Shown: in pieces, positions 1 through 12,671 of the stretch
Layout: each line of letters starts with the position of its first letter
Position numbering within the stretch: position 1 is the stretch's first letter
Assembly: GCA_007644065.1 (NCBI GenBank)
Contig: VJWN01000015.1
Coordinates: 604,658-668,657, forward strand
Reading direction: 5' to 3'
Source: Margaritispora aquatica
Taxonomy: Eukaryota > Ascomycota > Leotiomycetes > Helotiales > Discinellaceae
Length of the DNA: 64,000 nucleotides
The notes under the pieces: generated by a model
Seen by the model: only the letters and a program-made list of their open reading frames with translations
What the model was told of the DNA's origin: nothing
Database searches by the model: none
Program-made: the position numbers and the translations under genes

Positions 1-609
1 TTTCACTACTGGGGAATGGAGTGTGCAAGAAAAAGCCGATCTTGACGTTCTTCTTGGATGTGCCAATTTCTTCCCTCAGCATTTCTGGCAAAAGCATAAG
101 ATGGTAATCATGCACCCAAATCAAATCTCCATCTTGAACATCCTTGACCATGATCTTTGCAAATTGTCGGTTGACCTGTTTGTATGCGTCCCACGCGGAT
201 TCATCGAATGTGATCTCTCCGGGGTGGTAATGGAAGAGAGGCCAGAGAATGGAGTCTATGGTCTTGTCAGCCATTACTTCTGGAAGCGTGAAGGGCAAAC
301 CATACTAGAAAAGCCGTTATAATGTCTGTCTGCCAAGTCATTGTCGAGGAAGATGGGCACTGCATTGTACTCTGTCTTGAGCTCTTCTGTCATTTGAGAA
401 ACATCCTCTGTGTTCACTTGTAGTCCAGGCCACCCGTACCATAAGAATTTCGTCGACTTGGCTAATCCGCTGAGACCAGTGACAAGTCCACCAGAGGACA
501 TCTTGTATGTGTATCCATCTGGGCCTTTGGGACTGACTGTGATTGGGAGTCGATTGGAGACAAGGAGAAGTCTGTTCGCGATCTTGGGCTCGTCAAGAGT
601 TGAAGGCAT
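1..609 (-). CDS. TPS1: Trehalose-6-phosphate synthase, N-terminal part (window edge)
   Basis: Makes trehalose 6-phosphate from UDP-glucose and glucose 6-phosphate in the cytosol, the first step of trehalose synthesis (GT20 family). The visible N-terminus has the family's conserved segments: LLLVSNRLPI (about residues 14-23), the GGLVTGL loop (40-46) that contacts the donor, WYGWPG (57-62), and, after the intron, LWPLFHYHPG and HDYHLMLLP. Exon 1 is 609-306. A 50-nt GT-AG intron at 305-256 joins NGFS to NSILWPL, which restores the family sequence exactly. Exon 2 runs off the left edge, so about 185 of roughly 500 residues are seen. The start at 609 gives the usual short N-terminus. One AGGGG stress-element core lies at 877-881, about 270 bp upstream; a single copy may be chance. 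Confidence 0.96.
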
Positions 610-2957
610 AGCTGCGAGATTATTGGTTGCGCCGTTAAAGATGTTTATGAGAAGTTATTTCCAAGGACCAGCTGACTCGCGGGGTTATCACTGCGAATGC
701 TGTTGTTCGGTCGCGAGCTCAGCTGTTGTGTTATGCTGTGCAAAATTTCTCCTGTCTTGATGTGATTGTGTAGGCAATCAGATGATGTAGTTTGCGATTG
801 CGATTTTGAAGCTGGAGAGCTTTATTAACAGTCGCATGAACTGGTGGGATTGACTGTGGCCGTTTGTCGAAGAGGGAGGGGTAGTTACTGTGGTACAAGA
901 TAGCAACAGTAACAGCAACTACTGGCGACAAAGTCTCTTTTTCAACAAATGGAGAATAGATCAACGTGCACAAATGATAGCAAAGATCGGAGAGAAGATC
1001 TTTAGGCGGAAGCTTCAGGAACACACGATGGTTAATAGTTTGCCCTCTGTATTTCTGGAGCTTGCCTTGAAAAAGTTGGTTGTGCAGATGCAGGTTTATT
1101 ATTATTTGGCCTGTCGTTCAAAGCCTCCCTCCATTCAGCGACTGTGCGAGCGACGTAATTGCCCAATGCCCCAAATGCCCAGATCTTTTTCACTACAAGG
1201 ATATTGCTGATCTCCACATGCCATTTAGTATAGTATCATCCATCCACACCCCCCCATCTTCACCATCAAGTCCACCAAAGTCCACCAAAGTTAATCCTGA
1301 CAGGCTTTGACAGGCGGGCAAAAGCGGGAGTAAGTCTGTATCCTGATCAAAAACCATACAAACTATCACACACGGAGCGCAACGGAACAGATGATTTATC
1401 CTTTTCACCGGCACCTTGAGGCATTTTGTTCCGCCTAATGCTGCCCAAGAAAAACCAGCCCTAAGATATCAGCATTCGCGAAAACAGGGCCGGTTTGACA
1501 TCTAAGACACCCTGGAATTTAGAGCTGTCAATGTCAGCCCTCCCGCCGGTTATTTACCATCGTGTAGAATGGGCCCGAATGGCCGAAAAAAAAACAAGGT
1601 TCGGACAGGTGAATAGAGAAACCATTTGGAGCCAATGATTCAGGCACATTGCGTGCTTCTTGAGGCTCTCGTGAAGTCGTAAAGATAGGCTTTAGATAAG
1701 GACAAAAGCCTCAAGGCACTGACTGGGGTCTCTCTAAGTCCCAATGAGAGAAAACATGAAGCTTAGGAAGTTGGTATAGCTAGAGAGAAAAGTCACCTTC
1801 GATGTGGCTTGCAATTGATCTTGAGATTGTCTTCCAGCCCTGTAGCCTTGGAGGGGCAGATTGTCAAACGAGGGCATATTGTGAGACATAGCTGGGAAAT
1901 CCTCAAGTCGTCAAGGGTTCAGATTCAAAAACACTTCTTCCGGATTTCAACCTCCGTTCTCTGTGGTGTTAGTCGACATACTTGCCCCTCTTCTCTCGAT
2001 TTGGAAACTCCATGCCTAGTTCTATAAACTTTCTCATATTTGGCTTGCTATCAAAATATCTGTATAGCATATTAAACATCCGATAGATCAAAGCGAAATG
2101 ATGGTCTGGTGAGTGAACTACCCGCCGTTGATTCAGAAATCACTTCTTGATAACAACTACAGCTAGCTAAGCTGAAAGCTCGCAATGTGCACTTTGCCCA
2201 TGTGAGGATGGGGAGAGCTAAGCCTCTCATCAGTTCTTACGAGGAAGCCACACGAAAAGAGAGCTAGCTTTGTTAGGTTGCAATTCATAGAAACGTTGGA
2301 TGAGTTGAACTTCTATCGTAAGAATAGACATACATAAGGCTAGTGAAGTGGGATGATTGGAAATTGGCTAAGGAGAATTGCGAGGGTCATTCATTGACTT
2401 CATGTTGATTAGTCAAGTCGTCCCATGATATTAGGTATGATGGTTGTTGGATCAGAAAAGGGGCGAAAGTCTGCTAAGCGAGGAGGGTAACCATTCAGTG
2501 AGAAGCTGCAAAGTGAGCATTACAACCTGATTTCCAAAGAGTACCATGCGCAACTCATAATTCATTTAGGTATAGGCCGTTAACAAGCGTGGCCGCAACT
2601 GTGCGCAATAGGACGAGCGCCACCCACAACGTACACTTCAGAAAACTTGAACCTCGTTTATGTTCCCAGACAGAGATTCGAATAATGCGCCGCCTTCCAT
2701 TTATAAGCAGTACGAAACAGAGCAACCAGACTCAAACACTCGTGGCCGTAGGATAGAACTAATGTATGTAGTGTTCTGGGTATCTTTGAAGGCAGAAAAA
2801 AGCATGCGACGGAATTATTTGCTCGAGGATGATCGCGAGTATCTGTTGGTGTCTTTCGTCAGCATGTTCTTTGGGACAAGGCAAGGACAGCATTCTCAGG
2901 GAATGATGCACAAGATCTATGGAACAGATCTCTATTTTCAGCATGGTTAGAGGCAGC
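610..2957. other. Intergenic: TPS1 upstream region
   Basis: About 2.3 kb between the TPS1 start and the 3' end of the next gene on the same strand. No convincing gene is seen; the ORFs are short and lack recognisable motifs. It holds an AGGGG core (877-881) and a perfect tandem 10-mer, TCCACCAAAG twice, at 1271-1290. The proximal 600 bp probably contain the TPS1 promoter and 5' UTR. Confidence 0.6.
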
Positions 2958-3378
2958 TCACGGTTTTCTAGATTCAGCTTTATTTCCTTTCTTGTTGACT
3001 TCGGCATCTGCGCCCCATCCGAGTCTGCTCTTATATCCTGGCCACGAGCTCAAATTCCAGGCCTTGACAAGAAAACTCTGTGTAGTATCGACATAGCTTT
3101 CGTTCTTAACCTCCCTAACGCCAACTTTTAGGCCATCTTTGGTGAGCACGACGTGCTTCTTTTCCATTTTCTCTGATGTTGCAGCCGAGACCTTTTGCGT
3201 GATCAGGTATATTTGGTATCCTACAAATGCAAAACTGCCGATGACTAAGAACAGAATAACCAGAGGAATTAATTTGCTATTTATGACGTTAATACAAGGC
3301 TTAGATAGGCATTGGTTGGTCTGACCTTATGGCTGAGCGGGGTGGAACAGGAGCCTTAGGAGTGCGTCCCCAAACCAT
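2958..3378 (-). CDS. Small single-pass membrane protein, unknown function
   Basis: Two exons, 3378-3326 and 3276-2958, with a 49-nt GT-AG intron, give a 123-residue protein. It starts MVWGRTPKAPVPPRS, then has one hydrophobic segment (about residues 19-42, LIPLVILFLVIGSFAFVGYQ) followed by a polar, lysine-rich C-terminal part with KDGLKVGVREVKNE and a WPGYKSRLGWG motif. This looks like a membrane anchor with a soluble tail of about 80 residues. I do not recognise a named family; the overall look is of a conserved ascomycete hypothetical protein. The start was chosen because it is the first ATG and splicing from it puts the hydrophobic segment in frame. It diverges from SEC24 across a 600-bp gap. 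Confidence 0.72.
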
Positions 3379-3978
3379 ATTGACGACTTGGCAGAAAAGA
3401 AAGTGGGAGGTATTATCGTTTGCAATTTGAAACCTCAGAGTTTGGAGAAAAGAAATGTAGGTAAGCGTAAAAACAAGAGAGGAATGGAGCTTGGGGTTAT
3501 CTTTATTTCAAGAATCAGCCCAGCCCCATATTCGATGCCCATGTGAGGCTGACCGAGGACATGCCGTGCAGCTAACCGGAAGGAGGTCTGCACGTGATCG
3601 TGAATTAAGTAGCAGCATGGAGAGCTGCAGACACATTTCAGCCGTAGAAAGCCAGTGCCATACCGTCCCCAGCAAGGCCAGCTTTTGTGTAATCCACCTC
3701 TGCATACTCAAGGCCTACCATATTATGTTGGAGGCTTCCCATTGTGAATCTTCAAGTTCTTGTTGACACATCTAAGCTTCTTTAGTTCGTTTATCTGTCT
3801 ACAAGCTCCCGCAACGTGTTCCCTGCTCAAGTACATTTCAAGAACCCCACGACTTACGACTTACTCCTCAATTCGCCCCTACTTCAACACTTCACTCGTG
3901 GAAGACTTCTAAAATCACAATTCTTCCCCAGTGACCTCGAATCTCTATTTAATAGAAGGTGCAACTTCAGAGGCTACA
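3379..3978. other. Divergent promoter region between the small membrane protein gene and SEC24
   Basis: 600 bp between two divergent starts. The SEC24-proximal side (about 3780-3978) is C/T-rich with many short CTTC and CCCC runs, as is common in fungal 5' leaders. No distinct binding site can be supported. Confidence 0.5.
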
Positions 3979-6915
3979 ATGGCGGCACCACAAGATGGCT
4001 ATCCTGGCCAGGGCTATCCTCCAACAGATCCATATGCTCAACAGAGTCCTGTTCAACCTGGGTTCGCAACGACTTCACCGCCGCCTCCTCCAGGACAGCA
4101 TGAGCATGAGGGGGGAAAGAAGAAGAAGAGAGGATACGCAGCGCAAGCATATGACTTTGGTGCAGGCGCAAACTCAGCATTGGGTGGGCAGATGCAGGGC
4201 GGGGCACAGTTTCCTCCAGCTCAAGCTCCAGCTTATGGAGGAGGATATGGCCAGCAAGCGGACAGTCAGCCAGCTTATGGTGGTGCACCACAGTATGGTA
4301 TTCAACCTGGAGCGCCAGCACCAGGAACACCTGCACAAGGATATGGCGCTCCTCAATACGGCGGCGGTGTAGGTTATCAAGCTCCGGAAGTTGGCTACCC
4401 AGGACCTGGCGCACCTGCGCAAGGTGGTGTTGCTGGAATCACTCAAGGGATGGGTCAGATGGGAATGGGTGGTGCCCCTCAAATGGCACCAGGAGCTCCC
4501 CCAGGACAGGCTCAACCACCACAAGCAGCTGGTCGACCAGCAGTGTTAAATCAACTATATCCTACAGACCTGCTCAATCAACCTTTCAATGTCGCGGAGC
4601 TGGATTTACCTCCCCCGCCCATCATTTTACCTCCTAATGTAAGACTCTCATATCTTACTCGTACTTAGCCTACTAACACTTTCGACTAGTCCAGCGTAAC
4701 CCCTTCGCCGGATGCAAACTGCTCTGCCAAGTATGTCCGCTCGACCCTTAATGCTGTTCCAACAACACATTCCCTTTTGAAGAAATCAAAGCTGCCATTC
4801 GCATTGGTTATCCAACCATACACATCTCTACACGATGTAGATGATCCAGTTCCAATTGTCCAAGATCAGGTTATATCTCGTTGCAGGAGATGTCGATCCT
4901 ATATCAATCCATACGTCACGTTCCTTGATCACGGGCACAGATGGAGGTGTAATATGTGTAATTTGACGAATGATGTCCCTCAAGCTTTTGATTGGGATGC
5001 AGCAGCACAGAAAAGTGTTGACAGATGGCAGAGGCCGGAGCTCAACCACGCTGTTGTGGAATTTGTTGCGCCACAGGAGTATATGGTCCGTCCTCCTCAA
5101 CCGCTGGTCTATCTATTCCTTTTTGATGTCAGCTACGCCTCTGTTTCATGCGGCCTCCTTGCCACTAGTGCGAGAACTATTCTCGACAGTCTGAATAGGT
5201 TACCGAATGCGGACAGGAGGACACGGGTTGGATTTATGGCTGTTGACAGAAGCCTTCATTACTTTGCTGTTCCAAAGGACTCTGACGAGAATGGCGAGAC
5301 TCAAATGCTGGTTGTAAGCGACCTGGACGAGCCATTTCTCCCAATTCCTCAGGAACTCCTGGTTCCTCTCTCTGAGAGTCGGTTAAGTATCGAAAAATTC
5401 CTCCAAAATCTCCCGTCAATGTTCCAGGCCAATCAAACGGTTGGCTCATGTATGGGATCTGCTTTGAGAGCAGGTCACAAGCTCATCTCCCCTCTTGGTG
5501 GCAAGATTGTTGTCATTACAGCCTCGCTTCCAGATGTTGGATATGGAAAACTTGAGATGCGAGAAGACAAGAAGTTACTGGGGACCTCAAAGGAGAGTGC
5601 ACTACTCCAGACTGGAAACAGCTTTTACAAGAGTTTTGCTGTTGAATGCTCAAAGAACCAAGTCTCTGTCGATATGTTCTTATTCTCCTCTCAATATCAG
5701 GATGTGGCATCTCTGAGCAATCTCCCAAGATACACTGGTGGACAAACCTACTTCTATCCTGGTTGGAATGCTGGACGAAGCGAAGATGCTATCAAGTTCG
5801 CAACAGAATTCAGTGATTATCTTTCCGCCGAAATTGGACTCGAGGCTGTGCTACGTGTTCGTGCCACGACTGGTTTGAGGATGAGCACCTTCTACGGAAA
5901 TTTCTTCAATCGCAGTTCAGATCTCTGTGCATTCCCTGCATTCCCCCGCGATCAGAGCTATGTCGTCGAGGTTGCAATCGATGAGAGCTTAACCAAGAAC
6001 TTTGTTTGCATGCAAACTGCCGTACTCCATACCACCAGTAACGGAGAACGACGAATCCGAGTTATGACTCTTTCTCTTCCAACAACTACAAACCTTGCCG
6101 ATGTTTATGCTTCGGCCGATCAGTGCGCTATTACCACTTTCTTCAGTCACAAAGCGGTGGAGCGCTCTTTGAGCAGTGGTCTGGAGCCAGCACGGGAGGC
6201 ATTACAATCAAAGCTCATCGAGCTTCTGCAAACCTTCAAGAAAGAACTGGCTGGTGGAAATATGGGAGGCGGTGGACTTCAATTCCCAGCCAATCTCCGT
6301 GGTCTTCCAGTTCTATTCCTTGGTCTCATCAAGAACGTCGGACTACGGAAATCTGCACAGATCCCAACCGATCTCCGTTCTGCAGCTCTTTGCCAGCTCT
6401 CGACTCTTCCACTCCCGCTCCTGATGCAATATATCTACCCTCGCCTCTATTCGTTACATGATATGCCCGACAACGCAGGGATCCCAGATCCTGACACTAA
6501 CCAGATCGTCCTCCCACCCCCGCACAATTTATCCTCCGAGAGACTGGTTCCTTACGGCTTGTATCTGATTGATGATGGACAAACTCAATTTCTCTGGGTC
6601 GGACGGGACGCTGTGCCACAGCTGCTGGCCGATGTCTTTGGTGTCGCGGACAGGACGACCCTCAAGGTTGGCAAGAGCACCTTGCCTGAGCTGGACAATG
6701 ACTTCAACGAGCGTGTTCGTGCAGTAGTCATGAAGAGTCGCGATTACCGGTCTCGTGGTGTGGGAAGCATCGTGCTTCCTCATCTGTACGTCATTCGGGA
6801 GGATGGCGATCCAAGCTTGAAGCTGTGGGCACAGACATTGCTTGTGGAGGACAGGGCGGATCAAGGCATGAGTTACCAGCAATGGATGGGTACGCTACGG
6901 GAGAAGGTGAGCTAA
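3979..6915 (+). CDS. SEC24: COPII coat cargo-adaptor subunit Sec24
   Basis: Cargo-binding subunit of the Sec23/Sec24 inner COPII coat that forms vesicles at ER exit sites. Exon 1 (3979-4638) codes a Gln/Pro/Gly/Ala-rich disordered N-terminus with a basic [15 protein letters not shown] patch. A 51-nt intron (4639-4689, branch CTAAC) is followed by the long exon 2. The zinc finger is C285-x2-C288...C307-x2-C310 ([18 protein letters not shown]). Then come the trunk (FLFDVSYA), beta-sandwich ([17 protein letters not shown]), helical and gelsolin-like ([17 protein letters not shown]) domains. Length is 961 aa, within the family's normal range. 3979 is the first in-frame ATG. The 3' end is uncertain: GTGAGC at 6907 and CAG at 6956 could form a 50-nt intron, which would change the C-terminus and end the gene at 6989 (969 aa). 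Confidence 0.97.
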
Positions 6916-7534
6916 ACGAACCTTTGACGTTGATATAGCTATTCGTGTTTTTGCAGTCATGGCCTTATGCTGACGCTTTTAAACTATGAAGGTCGTTCAA
7001 TAATCCACAGGTGTCTTTGAATGCAAATATTCAATCACTGTAGCAATATAGAAAAGAAAGAATTGTTAATCAAAGCGAGTACCACATTTAATTCTTCTGC
7101 ACAAAAGGTGCCCGTGATCATTAGAAACATGTCAGGCATTAAGCGGAGAAGAGTTCGAAAGGAGAAGAATATCATACAAGCCTCCCTGATCGTCCGGGGT
7201 GATATGAGACGGTTTGGAAGAGTTGCCAGCGCTGACCTGGAAAGGGGGTCAAACATGAGCAAAACGCTCGCTTCCCCTTGTCCCCAGTCATTTGTCTGGT
7301 CCCATTATTCATCTGATCAGTGAGAAGCTTACAGCATGAATCGGCAAGTGGATTACTCCGGTGTTCGAAAGTCCTTCGATTGCACGGCCCGAAACTAAAG
7401 TCTAATTCACTGCAGGAGAGACATGCGGGTATCATCAGCACTATGGAAGGCGATCTGCCGGTAATCCACATAACACAAGCTGTGAGCCATTGAAGGTTCC
7501 AAAATCTTGTTATGTGAGGCCAAGCAGAAAGAGA

Positions 7535-7606
7535 GAGGTGAGTTCGCGAGTATGATGTCTTTGGGCCAAGACATTATTTGAAAGCCGCAAGAGGCGAGTT
7601 CGCGAA
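7535..7606. repeat. Pair of 16-bp direct repeats with palindromic TCGCGA core
   Basis: The copies at 7535-7550 and 7591-7606 share GAGG(T/C)GAGTTCGCGA and start 56 bp apart. The second contains the palindrome TTCGCGAA. Spacing and palindrome would fit a dimeric regulator site, but no known site is recognised. Confidence 0.4.
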
Positions 7607-8398
7607 CGGGCCGCTTCCTCGAGCCATGGCCGTTTCCTTCCATGGTTCTGATGGCAGCATCACCCATGTGTCACCTGGGCAATTGATCGGAAATGTAAGG
7701 TATATTATGGCTGATATAGAGGGTTCTGGCTCTGGTTTGGACCTCGTAAGCTGCATGAGAGAAGCGGTGATACAAAAGTAGTTCTCGAACCTGGTTCGAT
7801 CTAAGACACATTGAACCAAAGTTATATCGGCATAAAGGTCTCCGTTTGGTTGGTTGATTCATTGCTTGTCGTTGACATTTGTGATTGTGATGATGATGGG
7901 TGATGGGGATATTTGATGCAAGTGCAAGTGCAGATATAAAAGCAACACTTTGGTCACAGAGTCCAAGCCAGTCATGAAACGTTTCTATTATGGTGAAACA
8001 GACGCCATTGCACTCGTGGTGGCATCGTTTCCGTGGCGCTCGTGGATCCAGAGCGGCAGAGGTGAAAAGTAACCAAACTGAGCCAAAGTGTGATGGGATT
8101 CCGGCGCTTAGAGACCAAACATCAGATCGTCGTTGAGCTGGGCTTTCCTGTGTCAAGCACTCTGATACGTTGGAATTCGATCCAAACGAGTCCAGTGGTG
8201 TTCGAGTGGGTGTCTTGGGCTGGACCATGGATTCAGAGCGAGGACGCCGAGGGGTGAACTAAAGTTAATTGCAGGGCATTGCAGGGCAAGACTGCGCTAT
8301 TCGAAGGGACGACCCCTCCCTCGCGGGACCAGACAGCCCAGCACCTAGTATATCGACTAACCAAACAAAGTGAACAAGTTGAAGCAACATCCACTTAC

Positions 8399-8422
8399 CC
8401 ACCACATCCACCACATCCACCA
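8399..8422. repeat. Short CCACCACAT tandem repeat
   Basis: About 2.7 copies of a 9-nt pyrimidine-biased unit in the intergenic region upstream of the MAPK gene. Simple low-complexity sequence. Confidence 0.5.
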
Positions 8423-9503
8423 CGCTGACTAGGACTGAATGAGGGCAAGGTCCATCCCAATCGGCTTGAGTTACAGCCAGACATCCAAGGTTCAAAGCAA
8501 CAAATCGTGACCTCTGTGCGCGAGGTTCTCTCTTGATCTTTCTTCACCAACATTACGCATTCCCAGCTACATCAAGTACATTGTGTAGTCGAGTATCTGC
8601 TACCGTGTATTGTTGTGTTGATTCGTATCTCTCTCTGTATCTCCTTACACAGCTCCACCTGACAGGAATATCCGAAAAGAGCGCGAGATCCTTGTAGCGG
8701 GGCACTTTTCCAACAACAATCCGGAGCACAGAGCTATACGCTGGAGGTATGTCCACCATTTCTTAAGCAACAAATACATCGTCTGTAGCAATATTCGACG
8801 GTGGTATTGATATGCGAAGTGCGCAATCTGGAAACCGCACGAGTGCTGGCTAGGAGACCTGTTAGTATCTGCGTTGAGAAGTAGATGAAGGATACTCGAA
8901 TGAGGGGTTTCAAGACATCCGCTGATAGCTTTCTGCAGACAGAACTTCTTCAACTATCCTCCACGAGTCGCATCTGCCATTCCATCTTTTCGAGTTCTGC
9001 CACCCGAATCGGTCTGCGACACTCTGAAGTAGTTGACAGGACCGAGCGTAGTGAATTATCATTCAGACGTTTGACTGAAATCAGCACTCGCAGATCCGGA
9101 GCTGCAGAACGACTTGCGATACCGTACGATTTCCAGACGAATCCGGCTGGTTGTCATTTCTTCAATTTGGTACACGATATCCAATATTGTCGTAATATCG
9201 GAAAATAAGGAGATTAGAAAAGGCGATTATTCGAATTTGGCAAGGAGAGAGATTGTTTGAGGAGAGCCTCAGGAGCAACTCAGCTTTGACCTTCCGAGCA
9301 TAAACTGACAAAGGAAACCATCTCACCCCTCATCTTCTGTACTTTCGTACCTTCAAGTTCAAGTTGCCACCGGAACTTCTTATCTCGTTCCAAACAAAAC
9401 ATTTTCTCCATCGGTTTGCGGCATCTGCAAACGAAACAAACTGCCTTAATCGATCTTTCCTCGACTGTTTGGAGTTAGATAACCACCGAGGTCAATCAAC
9501 ACC

Positions 9504-10745
<1,242 letters not shown>

Positions 10746-11636
10746 ATGCACTGCTTTTCTGCATGAAATGATGACTTGACTTTCATCGCCTGGGTTCAAC
10801 ATAGGCGGGCGCTGCTCGTATTCTTTCCTAGCATAAGGACAGGCTCCCTGGCTACTGCTTGATTACTTTGTTGGGACAGGACAGGATTGCAAGTGTGTGT
10901 ATGGAGTTTTTATTTTAGTCCCGTAATTGCATATGGAGGAAATGGTCAGATTTGGCTTGAACCTGGAGTAGTGTGGGAAATAAAGAGATAAGACAGAAAT
11001 GGAAATATAGCGATGATGGAACTCCACGGCTTTTTATACTGCTTTCTCAATGTTGCGGAGGCGACCAAAGGCATGAGATTTTGTTCATTGAAACTCATCT
11101 ATCAAGTTGCTGGAGTGCAATAGGTGCGAGTTGCGTGTGGAAGTAGGTAATGCTCTTTCCATTTCGAGTGTTTCAACTGGGAAGGGCTTGCGAACTTGAA
11201 AGGGCGTGCTTTTCAAAATGTTAATAGATGGCGATTCGTTTCTCAATTTGACGTCTTCCCTTCTATAATTGCAAGTGCACCAGCGTGTGACAGACTTGAT
11301 GGACCTTATCACGCATACGTCCTGAAAAGCCATATCATCATTCCATCTCTCCTTTTTATTTTAGTATTGAATGTGCCCATTGATTTCACACGTTCATCAA
11401 ATCTCCCAGTCAGTGTTTTTGTCACTTAGTAACTCCAACCTTAGTTTTGGAGACTACAGGAAGAGTATTTCACAGCTCATTAATCTGAGCAACATCCGTC
11501 CATTTCATTGTACACTAATAGTGCTATCAATTGGGTATCTTCCGAACGCCAATGTCAAATTTCTCAATGTGCTTCCGTCAAGCACACAATCAAGCTTTCG
11601 GTACACATATAGAAGCAAGTATCTTGATCAATCACC
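10746..11636. other. Intergenic between convergent MAPK and RMI1
   Basis: About 890 bp between two gene 3' ends. AT-rich, with no ORF worth calling; expected to hold two 3' UTRs and terminators. Confidence 0.5.
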
Positions 11637-12383
11637 CTATTCTCTCTGCACTTCCGCTTCTACCTCTCTCCTCAATCTCTGCTCTCTCCCATCCCTCCAC
11701 GCCTTGTCTAACCCCTCTATCTTCCCACCAAAAACCACCACGGTCGCAGGCTCAAGTAAAACCATGCCCCGTGCAACTTTCGCTCCTTTCTTCAACATCA
11801 ACTTGGCACCTATGTTCATCACCGGCGGGACGCCAATCCGATCCACCTTCTTCAGCTCAAATCCATACACCTTGCTCCCCTTATAATCTTGCAACAGCAG
11901 CTTAAACGGGCCCTTTGATACCGCATTCAACGCCGCGTTCTGCGCCTGTGTGCTCGGCAACACCTGCGTTGCCGCAGACGAGGGCTCCGCGCCTCCATCC
12001 CCGGCATCAGGTGCAACACGAATGATCTCCCTCCCTTTCTTCATCTCCCCATTTCTTTCCGCCTCCAAAGCCTCGATCTGCTCCCACTTGCTCCGTCCCA
12101 GATCCTCGATGTCGAGGACTTGCACGAAGACATCCTCGCGCAACGTGGTCTGTACCACGCGTACGTCGCTGAGATTTGGCGGGAAGCTCGGCGAGGAGAG
12201 GGCTAGGATGGGAGTGTAGCAGATGTCGCTTGCGAAGGCACGAAGTTTGGCGGTTGCGGAGAGGGCGGCGAGGGGTTGTGGACGGGTGGTGGAGAGGATA
12301 GGCGTTAGGAAGGCGGGGGAGAGGAGGGGGAGCCCAGCACCGGTTAGGCTGGTGCTTAGTTGGGCAAGGGTGGGCGCTGCCAT
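11637..12383 (-). CDS. RMI1: RecQ-mediated genome instability protein 1 (Rmi1)
   Basis: OB-fold subunit of the Sgs1(BLM)-Top3-Rmi1 complex that dissolves double Holliday junctions and stabilises Top3 decatenation. Single exon, 248 aa. The family core is visible: RPQPLAALSATAKLRAFASD (about 34-53), LQVLDIED-like segments, then the conserved OB-fold stretch FKLLLQDYKGSKVYGFELKK and GAKLMLKKGAKVARGMVLLEP leading to GGKIEGLDKAW. Fungal Rmi1 proteins are usually of this short form, without the second OB fold of metazoans. It diverges from VPS51 across only 288 bp. Codon composition changes within the gene: the 5' half of the coding strand is C-rich and the 3' half G-rich. Confidence 0.9.
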   Translation of the reverse strand: MAAPTLAQLSTSLTGAGLPLLSPAFLTPILSTTRPQPLAALSATAKLRAFASDICYTPILALSSPSFPPNLSDVRVVQTTLREDVFVQVLDIEDLGRSKWEQIEALEAERNGEMKKGREIIRVAPDAGDGGAEPSSAATQVLPSTQAQNAALNAVSKGPFKLLLQDYKGSKVYGFELKKVDRIGVPPVMNIGAKLMLKKGAKVARGMVLLEPATVVVFGGKIEGLDKAWRDGREQRLRREVEAEVQRE

Positions 12384-12671
12384 CTTGATAGAAATTGGAA
12401 ACGTAGTGATTTCATGGCATGGTGTCTGGAGGGATCGTCATGATCTATTTGCCTAGTGAAGTTAAGTTCGTGAACAAGAGAGCTCGGGCTGTCAGCCTTG
12501 CAGCAAGGCTATGTATGATATATTGAAGCTTGGGGACAAAGCAGCTTCATTCACTCATTTCTCTTTGCTTTCGAGAACAAACAATCAGCACTGCAATCAG
12601 TTTTCTAATATCGAAACTCCAGACGAAATTGTAAGCTTGAAATCACTTAGTTGCGGAACGAACCATACGCA

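Larger units (their letters stand above)
6990..9503. other. Intergenic: SEC24 3' side and MAPK upstream region
   Basis: 2.5 kb without a supportable gene. It holds two copies of GAGGYGAGTTCGCGAR (7535-7550 and 7591-7606), a direct repeat of AATTGCAGGGC type at 8268-8289, and a short CCACCACAT tandem repeat at 8399-8422. The MAPK-proximal 200 bp are C/T-rich like a 5' leader. A 185-codon minus-strand ORF at 7671-8228 lacks domain-like character and was not accepted. Confidence 0.5.

Noticed and set aside
877..881. Stress response element controlling TPS1
   Set aside because: Only one 5-bp AGGGG match near the promoter, expected by chance; mentioned in the TPS1 entry but not called as a site.
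3974..4414. 146-codon minus-strand ORF
   Set aside because: Antisense shadow of the repetitive Gln/Pro/Gly-rich start of SEC24.
7671..8228. 185-codon minus-strand ORF in the MAPK upstream region
   Set aside because: No domain-like pattern; rich in Arg, Ser, His and Cys as in chance translation, and no intron/leader context. Not supported as a gene.
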